From Rhodobacteraceae bacterium UBA1943 (GTDB lineage: Bacteria; Pseudomonadota; Alphaproteobacteria; Rhodobacterales; Rhodobacteraceae): a stretch of 14,418 nucleotides of DNA. Made by a program: the position numbers and the translations under genes. This document shows, piece after piece, positions 5,939 to 13,347 of this stretch (position 1 is its first letter; every line of letters starts with the position of its first letter). The DNA is taken from NCBI GenBank assembly GCA_002336845.1, contig DDEX01000057.1, positions 63,651 to 78,068 on the forward strand. The letters run 5' to 3'. The notes under the pieces were generated by a model, which had not been told where the DNA came from, did no database searches, and worked only from the letters and a program-made list of their open reading frames with translations.

Positions 5939-6630
5939 ATCAACCCCACCCAGGCCCGCGCAATGGCCAGTCCGTGCCGGTCCGCCGCAGCGCCACGTGT
6001 GGTGGCGTGGTCGGCAAAGCCTGCCCCCCAGCCGGGGCTGATGCTTTCGATCAGCGCGGGAAACTCGCGCAGCCAGTCGGCGGCCATCGGGCGGTTTACC
6101 TCGAAATGAAACTGCATCCCGTATCCGGCGCGGCCAAAGCGATAGCATTGCACGGGGGCAATGGGCGAGGTTGCCAGATGCTGCGCGCCGGGGGGCAGGG
6201 TGAAGGTATCGCTGTGCCACTGAAAAATCGGGAACTGGCCGGGCAGGGCGCCCAGAACCGGGTCGGTCGCGGCGGCCTCGGTCAGCGTCATGTCGCACCA
6301 GCCGAATTCGCGCGTGCCGCCCAGCCGGTTTTCGGCCCCCAGCCCCCGCGCCATGATCTGCGACCCAAGGCAGATGCCCAGCGTGGCCTTGCCGCCATCT
6401 GCCGTGCGCGCCATCAGATCGGCCAGACGCGGCAGATAGGGGTGCATGTGATCATCGGTCGCCGCCTGTTCGCCACCGAACACCACCAGAGCGTCATAGC
6501 CCGCCATGTCGGGCAGGGTGCCATCCGCCCAAGGGCGGTAAAGCCCGATCCGCGCGGCCTGCTCATGCAGCGCCACGCCAACCTGTCCATGATGGGTGAT
6601 CCGGGTATTTTCGACGATTGCGACGCGCAT
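5935..6630 (-). CDS. Class I glutamine amidotransferase (GMP synthase-like domain)
   Basis: A 231-residue stand-alone glutaminase-type domain. The nucleophile elbow GICLGSQIMARGLG starts at residue 85 with Cys87. The other triad members are His175 and Glu177 in GMQFHFEVN. FGGEQAATDD (51-60) and FQWHSDTFTLP (136-146) match the usual class I GATase layout of the GuaA N-terminal type. It therefore probably hydrolyses glutamine or a gamma-glutamyl compound; no synthetase domain is attached. The frame runs open upstream, but ATG 6630 has a near-perfect SD (AGGAGGTG) and starts at the conserved MRVAIVEN strand. It is divergent from guaB across 142 bases, which hints at a purine or nitrogen link without proving it. 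Alternatives are a gamma-glutamyl hydrolase (PuuD-like) or a subunit of an unknown amidotransferase. Confidence 0.87.
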   Translation of the reverse strand: MRVAIVENTRITHHGQVGVALHEQAARIGLYRPWADGTLPDMAGYDALVVFGGEQAATDDHMHPYLPRLADLMARTADGGKATLGICLGSQIMARGLGAENRLGGTREFGWCDMTLTEAAATDPVLGALPGQFPIFQWHSDTFTLPPGAQHLATSPIAPVQCYRFGRAGYGMQFHFEVNRPMAADWLREFPALIESISPGWGAGFADHATTRGAAADRHGLAIARAWVGLI

Positions 6631-6772
6631 ATGCACCTCCTGCCACGCCGCGGCACTATCCTTAGCGTTTTTGCCGCCCGCAAGAGCCGATTGCCTCTTG
6701 CCCTTTGCCCCGGCCCGTGAAACAGGGACTTGCCAAACGACGACTCCCCGCCATGACCGATTGGAGGCTCTT

Positions 6773-8221
6773 ATGGAGATTCGTGAGGCTTTAACCTTTG
6801 ACGACGTTCTGCTGGTGCCTGCGGCATCAAGCGTGCTGCCGTCGGATGCAGATACCTCGACCTTTGTGACCAAAGCGGTGCGGATGAACATCCCGCTCTT
6901 GTCTTCGGCCATGGATACCGTGACCGAGGGGCGGATGGCGATTGCCATGGCGCAGGCGGGCGGCATCGGCGTGATCCACCGCAACCTGGACCTCGAGGCG
7001 CAGGCGCGTGAGGTGCGGCGAGTCAAGCGGTTCGAAAGCGGCGTTGTCTATGCCCCCATCACGCTCCGCGCCGACCAGACGCTGGCCGATGCCAAGGAAC
7101 TGATGGACCGCTATAACATCACCGGCTTTCCGGTGGTGGATGCCGAAAACCGCGTGGTGGGCATCGTGACCAACCGCGATATGCGCTTTGCCAGCGACGA
7201 CAAGACGCCGGTGTCGGTGATGATGACCTCCGACAATCTGGCGCTTTTGAAAGAGCCGGTGGACCGCGCGCAAGCCATCAGCCTGATGAAGGCGCGCCGG
7301 ATCGAAAAGCTGCTGGTCACCGATGGCGCGGGCAAGCTGACCGGCCTGCTGACGCTGAAGGACACCGAACAAAGCGTGTTGAACCCCCATGCTTGCAAGG
7401 ACGAGCTGGGGCGTCTGCGGGTTGCGGCCGCCTCGACCGTGGGCGATGCCGGGTTTGAACGCTCTTCGGCGCTGATCGAGGCGGGGGTGGACCTTGTGGT
7501 GATCGACACCGCGCATGGCCACAGCGAGGGCGTGGCCCGCGCGGTAGAACGCATCAAGAAACTGTCGAACACCGTGCAGGTCATCGCCGGTAACGTCGCC
7601 ACGGGCGAGGCGACCAAGGCGCTGATCGGGGCCGGGGCCGATGCGGTCAAGGTCGGCATCGGGCCGGGGTCGATCTGCACCACGCGCATCGTGGCGGGCG
7701 TGGGCGTGCCGCAACTGACCGCGATCATGGATTCGGCGCGGGCGGCGGGCGATGTGCCGGTGATCGCCGATGGCGGCATCAAGTTCAGTGGCGATTTCGC
7801 CAAGGCCATCGCGGCGGGGGCCTCCTGCGCCATGGTGGGTTCGGCAATTGCCGGAACCGACGAGTCGCCGGGCGAGGTGATCCTGTGGAACGGCCGCAGC
7901 TATAAATCCTATCGCGGCATGGGCAGCCTTGGCGCCATGGCGCGGGGGTCGGCCGACCGCTATTTCCAGAAAGATGCCGCCAGCGACAAGCTGGTGCCCG
8001 AAGGGATCGAGGGGCAGGTGCCTTACAAGGGCACCGTCGCCACCGTGCTGCACCAGATGGTCGGGGGCTTGCGCGCCGCCATGGGCTATACCGGCTGTGC
8101 CACCGTGGCCCAGATGCGCCAGAACTGCCAGTTCGTCCGCATCACCGGCGCGGGCCTGAAGGAAAGCCACGTCCATGACGTGCAGATCACCCGCGAAAGC
8201 CCGAACTACCGGATTGGCTGA
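6773..8221 (+). CDS. guaB: Inosine-5'-monophosphate dehydrogenase
   Basis: A 482-residue enzyme that oxidises IMP to XMP with NAD+ (EC 1.1.1.205), the committed step to guanine nucleotides. It has the standard bacterial layout: TIM barrel N-terminal part with ALTFDDVLLVPAASSVLPSD (5-24) and PLLSSAMDTVTE, a pair of CBS domains at about 92-205 (Bateman module, nucleotide sensing), then the barrel again. The loop GIGPGSICTTR carries catalytic Cys302. SYKSYRGMGSLGAM binds phosphate, and the flap has ADRYFQ. The C-terminal MGYTGCATVAQM and SHVHDV(Q)ITRESPNY are typical. Full length. The start at 6773 is chosen because it begins at the conserved MEIREALTFDD and has the SD sequence GGAGGC; the frame is open further upstream without family similarity. 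The stop is followed by a hairpin. Confidence 0.97.
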   Translation: MEIREALTFDDVLLVPAASSVLPSDADTSTFVTKAVRMNIPLLSSAMDTVTEGRMAIAMAQAGGIGVIHRNLDLEAQAREVRRVKRFESGVVYAPITLRADQTLADAKELMDRYNITGFPVVDAENRVVGIVTNRDMRFASDDKTPVSVMMTSDNLALLKEPVDRAQAISLMKARRIEKLLVTDGAGKLTGLLTLKDTEQSVLNPHACKDELGRLRVAAASTVGDAGFERSSALIEAGVDLVVIDTAHGHSEGVARAVERIKKLSNTVQVIAGNVATGEATKALIGAGADAVKVGIGPGSICTTRIVAGVGVPQLTAIMDSARAAGDVPVIADGGIKFSGDFAKAIAAGASCAMVGSAIAGTDESPGEVILWNGRSYKSYRGMGSLGAMARGSADRYFQKDAASDKLVPEGIEGQVPYKGTVATVLHQMVGGLRAAMGYTGCATVAQMRQNCQFVRITGAGLKESHVHDVQITRESPNYRIG

Positions 8222-8229
8222 ACGGTCAG

Positions 8230-8251
8230 GGATGGGCGGCATCGCCCATCC
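8230..8251 (+). terminator. Terminator-like hairpin between guaB and exoD-like gene
   Basis: Perfect 9-bp stem GGATGGGCG / CGCCCATCC with the loop GCAT, 8 bases past the guaB stop and reaching into the stop codon of the convergent gene. No T-run follows on the plus strand (CTACCCCC). It may serve as a shared end for both transcripts. GGATGGGC...GCCCATCC palindromes resemble interspersed repeats I recall from Rhodobacteraceae genomes. Confidence 0.5.
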
Positions 8252-8898
8252 TACCCCCAGCCGAAGGCGCCCAGAAGGACGAAGATCGCGCTTTTGATCA
8301 TCGCCCACAGCACAAAGACCACCACCCCCAATGCCAGAATGGCGGTCACCAGACCGCCCAGCACCCAGGCGCCGTCATCCTCCATCAGCCCCAGCGCGAA
8401 GATGATGATCGCCAGCGCCGGCAGCATGTTGCCAAAGGGGATCGGCAGCATGATCGACAGCGCCAGTAACACCGACAGAAGGCCGATCAGACGCTCGGCC
8501 CCCGGGCCTGTCAGATGCGTCAGGCGGCGGTGCAGATAGGCCTCGCCCTTCCTGATCCAGGGGATTGCGCGGTCCAGCAGGCTGACCAGCGTATCGCGCG
8601 CCAGCGAGCGGTTGGTGATGAAGCCGGGCAGCCACGGATCCCGCCCCAGCGCCATTTGCAGCGTCAGATACAACAGCGGTACGCCCATGACGGCCGAGGT
8701 GCCGGGAATGCCCGGCAGGGTATTCGGCAAGGCGAACAGGATCAGCAGCACGAAATGCGTGCGTTCGCCCATGTTACGAAACAGGCTGCCTATGGTGACG
8801 CGCGGGCCGGGTTCTGCCTCCAGCAGTCGCAGCAGGGCGTGGCTGGTCCGGTCGTGCGCCGCATCGCCTGCGGTATCGCCCGCAATCGGTTCCGTCAT
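8251..8898 (-). CDS. ExoD-family membrane protein (exopolysaccharide synthesis)
   Basis: A 215-residue integral membrane protein of the ExoD family, named after Rhizobium exoD, whose loss alters exopolysaccharide production and alkali tolerance. The N-terminal 30 residues are acidic and soluble. Then RVTIGSLFRNMGERTHFVLLILFALPNTLPGIPG (about 33-66) is the conserved family segment, with a hydrophobic stretch. Further hydrophobic segments follow at about 67-85, 138-175 and 180-210, and the short C-terminus is GAFGWG. The biochemical function is unknown. The start at 8898 has a strong SD (CAGGAGGC); the open frame upstream contains the intergenic inverted repeat and is unlikely to be coding. Divergent from the SDR gene. 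Confidence 0.85.
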   Translation of the reverse strand: MTEPIAGDTAGDAAHDRTSHALLRLLEAEPGPRVTIGSLFRNMGERTHFVLLILFALPNTLPGIPGTSAVMGVPLLYLTLQMALGRDPWLPGFITNRSLARDTLVSLLDRAIPWIRKGEAYLHRRLTHLTGPGAERLIGLLSVLLALSIMLPIPFGNMLPALAIIIFALGLMEDDGAWVLGGLVTAILALGVVVFVLWAMIKSAIFVLLGAFGWG

Positions 8899-8930
8899 CT
8901 CTGCCTCCTGCCTGGCCGGAAGATGGGCGC

Positions 8931-8966
8931 CTTTTGGCGCGAACGCCAGCCCTTGCGCGCCAAAAG
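8931..8966. repeat. Perfect 11-bp inverted repeat in the exoD/SDR divergent gap
   Basis: CTTTTGGCGCG (8931-8941) and CGCGCCAAAAG (8956-8966) are exact reverse complements separated by 14 bases, about 25 bases centre to centre. The element lies 33 bases above the exoD-like ATG and 70 bases above the SDR ATG. The size and place suit a dimeric regulator's operator for both genes; a bidirectional hairpin is also possible. A smaller perfect repeat, CAGGCC (8982-8987) / GGCCTG (8995-9000), follows. Confidence 0.6.
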
Positions 8967-9036
8967 CAGGGACAATCGCGACAGGCCCCTTTTCGGCCTG
9001 CACGCCTGCCGCTAGGAGATTGCGACAGGAGGCAGC

Positions 9037-9780
9037 ATGGCACTTGCATTGATCACGGGAACGGGGGCGCCGGGCGGTATCGGCATGGCTTGCGCGCGGG
9101 CGCTGGGGCGGGCGGGCTTTGATCTGGCGATCACCGCCACCACGGGCCGGGTGCAGGCGCGCGCTGCCGAACTGGTGGCCGAGGGCTTCCGTGTGGTTGC
9201 CTGTCAGGGCGATCTGACCGATCCGGTGGCGGTTGCACGCCTGTACGATACGGTCGGGCCGGTGGAGGTGCTGGTCAACAATGCCGGGATGGGTTCGATC
9301 CAGTCGCCGGCAGAACAGGTGGCCTTTCTTGATCTTGACCCCGATCAGTGGCGCCGGGCGCTGGATGCCTCGCTGACCACCGCCGTGCTGGTGACGCGCG
9401 CTTTCCTGCCCGCAATGGTGGCGCGCGGACAGGGCCGGGTGATCATGATGGCCTCTGTCACCGGGCCCTTCGTGTCAAACCCCGGAGAGGCCGCCTATTC
9501 CGCCGCCAAGGCCGGGATGATCGGCCTGACACATGCCCTGGCGCTGGAGGTTGCAGCGCGTGGCGTGACGGTGAACGCAGTCGCGCCCGGCTGGATCGCG
9601 ACCGAAGCCGCAACCCCCGAAGAACAGCTTGCCGCCAGGGCGACCCCGCCGGGGCGTGCGGGCAGACCGGACGAGGTGGCTGCTGTGGTGGCCTTTCTTG
9701 CCTCGGATGGGGCATCCTATGTCAATGGCGCGACGCTGGTCGTTGACGGCGGCAACATCTTGCAGGAGCGCAAGGCATGA
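9037..9780 (+). CDS. Short-chain dehydrogenase/reductase (FabG-like SDR)
   Basis: A 247-residue classical SDR with a Rossmann fold. The cofactor loop is TGAPGGIG (9-16), NNAG is at 81-84, and the catalytic Ser140, Tyr154 and Lys158 lie in YSAAK. VNAVAPGWIAT follows at 179-189 and the C-terminal strand has the VDGGN end. The Asn usual in the helix-4 position of the tetrad (W+7) is Ser112 here, which may affect the proton relay. Residue 30s (TATTGRVQ) lack the Asp that selects NAD, so NADP is more likely. The substrate cannot be told; it is a 3-oxoacyl or sugar/alcohol reductase type. The SD (CAGGAGGC) is strong. Its stop overlaps the next gene's start (ATGA), so it is coupled to an RNA methyltransferase gene. 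Confidence 0.9.
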   Translation: MALALITGTGAPGGIGMACARALGRAGFDLAITATTGRVQARAAELVAEGFRVVACQGDLTDPVAVARLYDTVGPVEVLVNNAGMGSIQSPAEQVAFLDLDPDQWRRALDASLTTAVLVTRAFLPAMVARGQGRVIMMASVTGPFVSNPGEAAYSAAKAGMIGLTHALALEVAARGVTVNAVAPGWIATEAATPEEQLAARATPPGRAGRPDEVAAVVAFLASDGASYVNGATLVVDGGNILQERKA

Positions 9781-10925
9781 CTCCTTCGGCGCGCGCCGCG
9801 GCGGCGATTGCCGTGCTTGATCGCATTCTGGCCGGAGAGGCGGCGGAACAGGCGCTGACCAACTGGGGCCGCGCTAGCCGCTTTGCCGGGTCGGGCGACC
9901 GGGCGGCGGTGCGGGATCTGGTATTTCAGGCGCTGCGCTGCCGTAGGTCTTATGCCGCGCAGGGAGGCGCCTTGACCGGCAGAGGCCTTGTTCTTGGCCA
10001 CTTTCGTTCCGAAGGTCTTGATACGGATACGATTTTTACCGGAGAGGGCCATGCTCCGGCCCCTGTGGCCGGTGAAGACGGGCATCAGCCGCAGCGCAAT
10101 GAGGCGCTGGATTGCCCCGATTGGCTGGCCCCCCGCCTGGAACAATCCTTGGGCGAAGATTTTCCCGCCGTGATGGCCGCCCTGCGACAGCGCGCGCCGG
10201 TTTTTCTGCGGGTGAATGTGCAACGCTGCTCCGTGGCAGAGGCGCAGGAGCGGCTGGCGCGTGAGGTGATCACGACACGGCGAAACCATCTTGCGAAGAA
10301 TGCCTTGGAAGTTACTGAAAATGCAAGAAAGATACAGACATCTTCTGCCTATGCCGACGGGCTGGTCGAATTGCAGGACGCCGCCTCGCAAGCCATTGTC
10401 GAGGCGCTGCCGCTGACCGAGGGGATGCGTGTTCTGGATCTTTGTGCGGGCGGCGGCGGCAAGACATTGGCCATGGCGGCAAGGGCGCGGCTGAAGCTTT
10501 GGGCGCATGACGCAACGCCGGGGCGGATGCGTGATCTTCCGGTGCGGGCCGCGCGGGCGGGCGTGAAGGTTAGCCTGGCAGAAATTCCAGAAAAGACAGC
10601 GCCTTATGACCTTGTGTTGACAGATGTTCCCTGCTCGGGTTCCGGGTCATGGCGCCGTGATCCGCAAGGCAAATGGGCCTTGACGGCAGGAAAGCTGGCA
10701 GAGTTGGCGGCCGTGCAAAGCGGCATTCTGGCCCGTGCAGCGGCGATGGTCGGCTCTGGCGGCTGGTTGGCCTATGCCACCTGCTCGCTGCTGGATGAGG
10801 AAAATGGCGGGCGTATTGCCACCTTTCTGGCCGACAACCCGGCCTGGCGGCAAGAGCGCAGCCTGCGCCTGACCCCGATCGATGGGGCCGACGGATTTTT
10901 CCTTTCGCTGTTGACGCGAATCTAA
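9777..10925 (+). CDS. RsmB/NOP-type RNA m5C methyltransferase
   Basis: A 382-residue S-adenosylmethionine-dependent RNA cytosine-C5 methyltransferase. The N-terminal NusB-like helical part (1-60) has DRAAVRDLVFQALRCRRSYA, the mark of Fmu/RsmB relatives. The catalytic domain has SAM motif I DLCAGGGGKT (221-230), Asp283 before the PC motif (VPCSGSGSWRRDP, Cys286) and the catalytic TC motif (ATCS, Cys336). Both cysteines used by this family are present. Target is probably rRNA; which cytosine is not clear, and the protein is shorter than E. coli RsmB (429), so I give no gene symbol. The ATG overlaps the SDR stop by 4 bases. The stretch around codons 163-190 is clearly poorer in GC and has rare AGA and ATA codons. 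Confidence 0.9.
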   Translation: MTPSARAAAAIAVLDRILAGEAAEQALTNWGRASRFAGSGDRAAVRDLVFQALRCRRSYAAQGGALTGRGLVLGHFRSEGLDTDTIFTGEGHAPAPVAGEDGHQPQRNEALDCPDWLAPRLEQSLGEDFPAVMAALRQRAPVFLRVNVQRCSVAEAQERLAREVITTRRNHLAKNALEVTENARKIQTSSAYADGLVELQDAASQAIVEALPLTEGMRVLDLCAGGGGKTLAMAARARLKLWAHDATPGRMRDLPVRAARAGVKVSLAEIPEKTAPYDLVLTDVPCSGSGSWRRDPQGKWALTAGKLAELAAVQSGILARAAAMVGSGGWLAYATCSLLDEENGGRIATFLADNPAWRQERSLRLTPIDGADGFFLSLLTRI

Positions 10926-10938
10926 GGTTTCCCTCTCA

Positions 10939-10967
10939 ATTCCCGCATGTTTTCCTTATTCCCGCAT
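10939..10967. repeat. Direct repeat ATTCCCGCAT, two copies, upstream of cckA
   Basis: Two exact 10-base copies at 10939-10948 and 10958-10967, 19 bases apart start to start (nearly two helical turns), in the 82-base gap between the RNA methyltransferase gene and cckA. Such spacing suits a regulator binding one face of the DNA. I do not recognise the motif. Confidence 0.55.
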
Positions 10968-11007
10968 CGACGTTAGGGGAGGCTTAACGATTTGGCGCGC
11001 CAATGGG

Positions 11008-13347
11008 GTGATAACTCCTCGTGGGGATGGGGGACTGGTGGTGGCGGGTACGGATCTTGATGTGCGGGGCTTTCGGCAGGGGCAGTTTGCGCCCGGCCTG
11101 TTTTTTGTTCCGACCGCCGCCCTGGCCGCCTTTGTCGCCGCTGCCGCCATGCCTGGGGTTGAGCTGCGGTTGTTCGCGCTGGTGACGGGGCTGACGCTGG
11201 TTGCGGTCTTCGCGCTGCGCCATGTCGCGCGTCTGCTGCGCGACGGCCGCGACCGGCAGGCAGAGGGGCAGTTGCGCGCGATGGTGGCGCATGATGCCTC
11301 TCCCTGTTTCACAACCGATTCCTCGGGCGTGGTGCGCCACAGGAACCTCGCGGCAGAGGCGCGTTTTGGCCTGACCGCCGATACTCTGGCCGCCGCCCTG
11401 GGCGACATGTTCACCGGCCCGCGTGCGGTGTTGTACCGTCTGCAACTGCGCGCCGATGCGCAGGGCTGGGCCCGCGAAGACGTGGTGACACGGCGGGGTC
11501 ATCTGCGCCTGTCGGTGCATCGCGTGGCCGAGGGGCGCTTCCTGTGGCGGCTGGAAGAGTTTCAGGACCGCGGGCAGGCTGGTCGGGGGGCCGAAAGCCT
11601 GACCCTGCCGATGATGACGGCCAATCGCCCGGGCGTGATCCTGTTCATGAACGAGGCGATGCGCCGGCTGCTGGGCGGGCGCCCGCGCCGCCTGGACGCG
11701 ATCTTTGCGGTGCCGAATCCGCGCTCTGGCGAGATGGTTCAGATCGCAACGGCCGAAGGGCCGATCCGCGCCATTCTGGCCGAGGTCGAGGGCGTCGCCG
11801 AGCGGCGCGAGATCTATTTGCTTCCGGCGTCTGCCCCTGCGGAGGACGGGGCCATGATGATGGGCGCGGATTATGAAACCGTGCCCGTGCCGCTGCTTAA
11901 CTTCGCGCCCGAAGGCCATGTTCTGCAAGCAAATCGTGCGGCGCGCGAAATGTTGGAGCTGGAAGAATCCTCAGGCCAGATGATTTGGGATATGTTCGAG
12001 GGGCTGGGGCGTTCGGTCGGGGACTGGCTGGCCGATGTCGCGGCAGAGCGCACGCCCGGGGCGGCAGAGGTTCTGAACGCGCGGGCGTTGGGGCCAGACG
12101 TGTTCATGCAGGTCACCCTGCGGCGCATGTCGGAGGGCGGCCGCCCGTCGGTTCTGGCAGTTTTGCAGGACGCGACGACGCTCAAGCGGCTGGAGGCGCA
12201 GTTGAGCCAAAGCCAGAAGATGCAGGCGATCGGTCAGCTTGCCGGCGGTGTGGCGCATGATTTCAATAATCTTTTGACTGCAATTTCAGGGCATTGCGAT
12301 CTGCTTTTGATGCGCCATGACAGCATGGACGGCGATTTTTCCGATCTGGATCAGATACGCCAGAACGCCAACCGCGCCGCGGCGCTTGTCGGGCAACTTC
12401 TGGCGTTCTCGCGCAAGCAGACCCTCAAGCCAGAGCGGCTGGATGTGCAGGAGCTGCTGTCGGATCTTGCTCATCTGCTGAACCGGCTGGTCGGCGAAAA
12501 GATAAGGCTGCGCCTTGCCCATGCCCCCGAACTGGGGCCGATCCGGGCCGACCGCCGCAAGCTGGAACAGGTGGTGATGAACCTGGTGGTCAACGCACGC
12601 GACGCAATGGCCGAGGGCGGGACGATTCGGATTGAAACGGAGGAGGTCAGGCTGCGCGATCCGATGACGCGGGATCGTGTCACGGTGCCGGCGGGCGAAT
12701 ATGCGGTGATCCGTGTGTCGGATACCGGCTGCGGCATTCCGGCGGACCGGCTGGAGAAGATATTCGAACCCTTCTACACCACCAAGAAACAGGGGGAGGG
12801 CACGGGCCTTGGGCTGGCGATGGCCTATGGGATCGTCAAGCAGTCGGGCGGCTACATCTTCGTCGATTCGGTCGAGGCCGAGGGCACGGTTTTCCACCTG
12901 TGGTTCCCGGTGAACGACGCGCAAGAGCAGGTCACGCCGCCGTTACGAAGCAAGCCAGCCGAGGTGGTGCTGAAACCCGGCGAAGGCGTGGTGCTGCTGG
13001 TCGAGGATGAGGCGCCGGTGCGGGCCTTTGCCAGCCGGGCGCTGCGGATGCGCGGTTATACCGTGATCGAGGCGCAGAATGCGGAAGAGGCACTGACCTG
13101 CCTGCAGGACCCCAACCTGTCGGTGGATGTCTTTGTCACCGACGTTGTCATGCCGGGAATGGACGGGCCAAGCTGGGTGCGCCTTGCACTGGAGGATCGC
13201 CCCGACACGCGGGTGATCTTCGTTTCGGGCTATGCCGAGGACGCGCTGACCGAAATGCAGGCGCGCATTCCGAACTCGGTTTTTCTACCAAAACCGTTCT
13301 CGCTGTCGGAACTGGCGGCGACGGTGCAGGGGCAATTGCTGCACTAG
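11008..13347 (+). CDS. cckA: Hybrid sensor histidine kinase CckA
   Basis: A 779-residue hybrid kinase that in alphaproteobacteria feeds phosphate through ChpT to CtrA; in Rhodobacterales this route controls motility and gene-transfer-agent production. Two membrane helices lie at about 29-49 and 53-71, followed by three PAS-like segments (about 85-190, 200-275, 290-390). The HisKA domain has the CckA-specific KMQAIGQLAGGVAHDFNNLL, with phospho-accepting His417. The HATPase part has the N-box NLVVNARDAM (525-534), G1 DTGCGIP (572-578) and G2 GEGTGLGLAMAYG. The C-terminal receiver domain (about 655-779) has EDE and phospho-acceptor Asp712 in VTDVVMPGMDG. The start is uncertain: GTG 11008 lacks an SD, GTG 11041 has GGGGGA 6 bases before it, and a good SD at 10975-10982 points to an in-frame ATT at 10990. 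The stop is shared with the convergent gene (CTAG). Confidence 0.93.
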   Translation: MITPRGDGGLVVAGTDLDVRGFRQGQFAPGLFFVPTAALAAFVAAAAMPGVELRLFALVTGLTLVAVFALRHVARLLRDGRDRQAEGQLRAMVAHDASPCFTTDSSGVVRHRNLAAEARFGLTADTLAAALGDMFTGPRAVLYRLQLRADAQGWAREDVVTRRGHLRLSVHRVAEGRFLWRLEEFQDRGQAGRGAESLTLPMMTANRPGVILFMNEAMRRLLGGRPRRLDAIFAVPNPRSGEMVQIATAEGPIRAILAEVEGVAERREIYLLPASAPAEDGAMMMGADYETVPVPLLNFAPEGHVLQANRAAREMLELEESSGQMIWDMFEGLGRSVGDWLADVAAERTPGAAEVLNARALGPDVFMQVTLRRMSEGGRPSVLAVLQDATTLKRLEAQLSQSQKMQAIGQLAGGVAHDFNNLLTAISGHCDLLLMRHDSMDGDFSDLDQIRQNANRAAALVGQLLAFSRKQTLKPERLDVQELLSDLAHLLNRLVGEKIRLRLAHAPELGPIRADRRKLEQVVMNLVVNARDAMAEGGTIRIETEEVRLRDPMTRDRVTVPAGEYAVIRVSDTGCGIPADRLEKIFEPFYTTKKQGEGTGLGLAMAYGIVKQSGGYIFVDSVEAEGTVFHLWFPVNDAQEQVTPPLRSKPAEVVLKPGEGVVLLVEDEAPVRAFASRALRMRGYTVIEAQNAEEALTCLQDPNLSVDVFVTDVVMPGMDGPSWVRLALEDRPDTRVIFVSGYAEDALTEMQARIPNSVFLPKPFSLSELAATVQGQLLH

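Noticed and set aside
6656..6683. Possible promoter TTGCGG-N16-GGATAG for the amidotransferase gene
   Set aside because: The -10 box fits the consensus too poorly to list; no convincing promoter for guaB was found in the same gap either.
6827..8308. Long minus-strand frame opposite guaB (493 codons)
   Set aside because: guaB on the plus strand is unmistakable; the reverse frame is a composition artefact rich in His, Arg and Gln.
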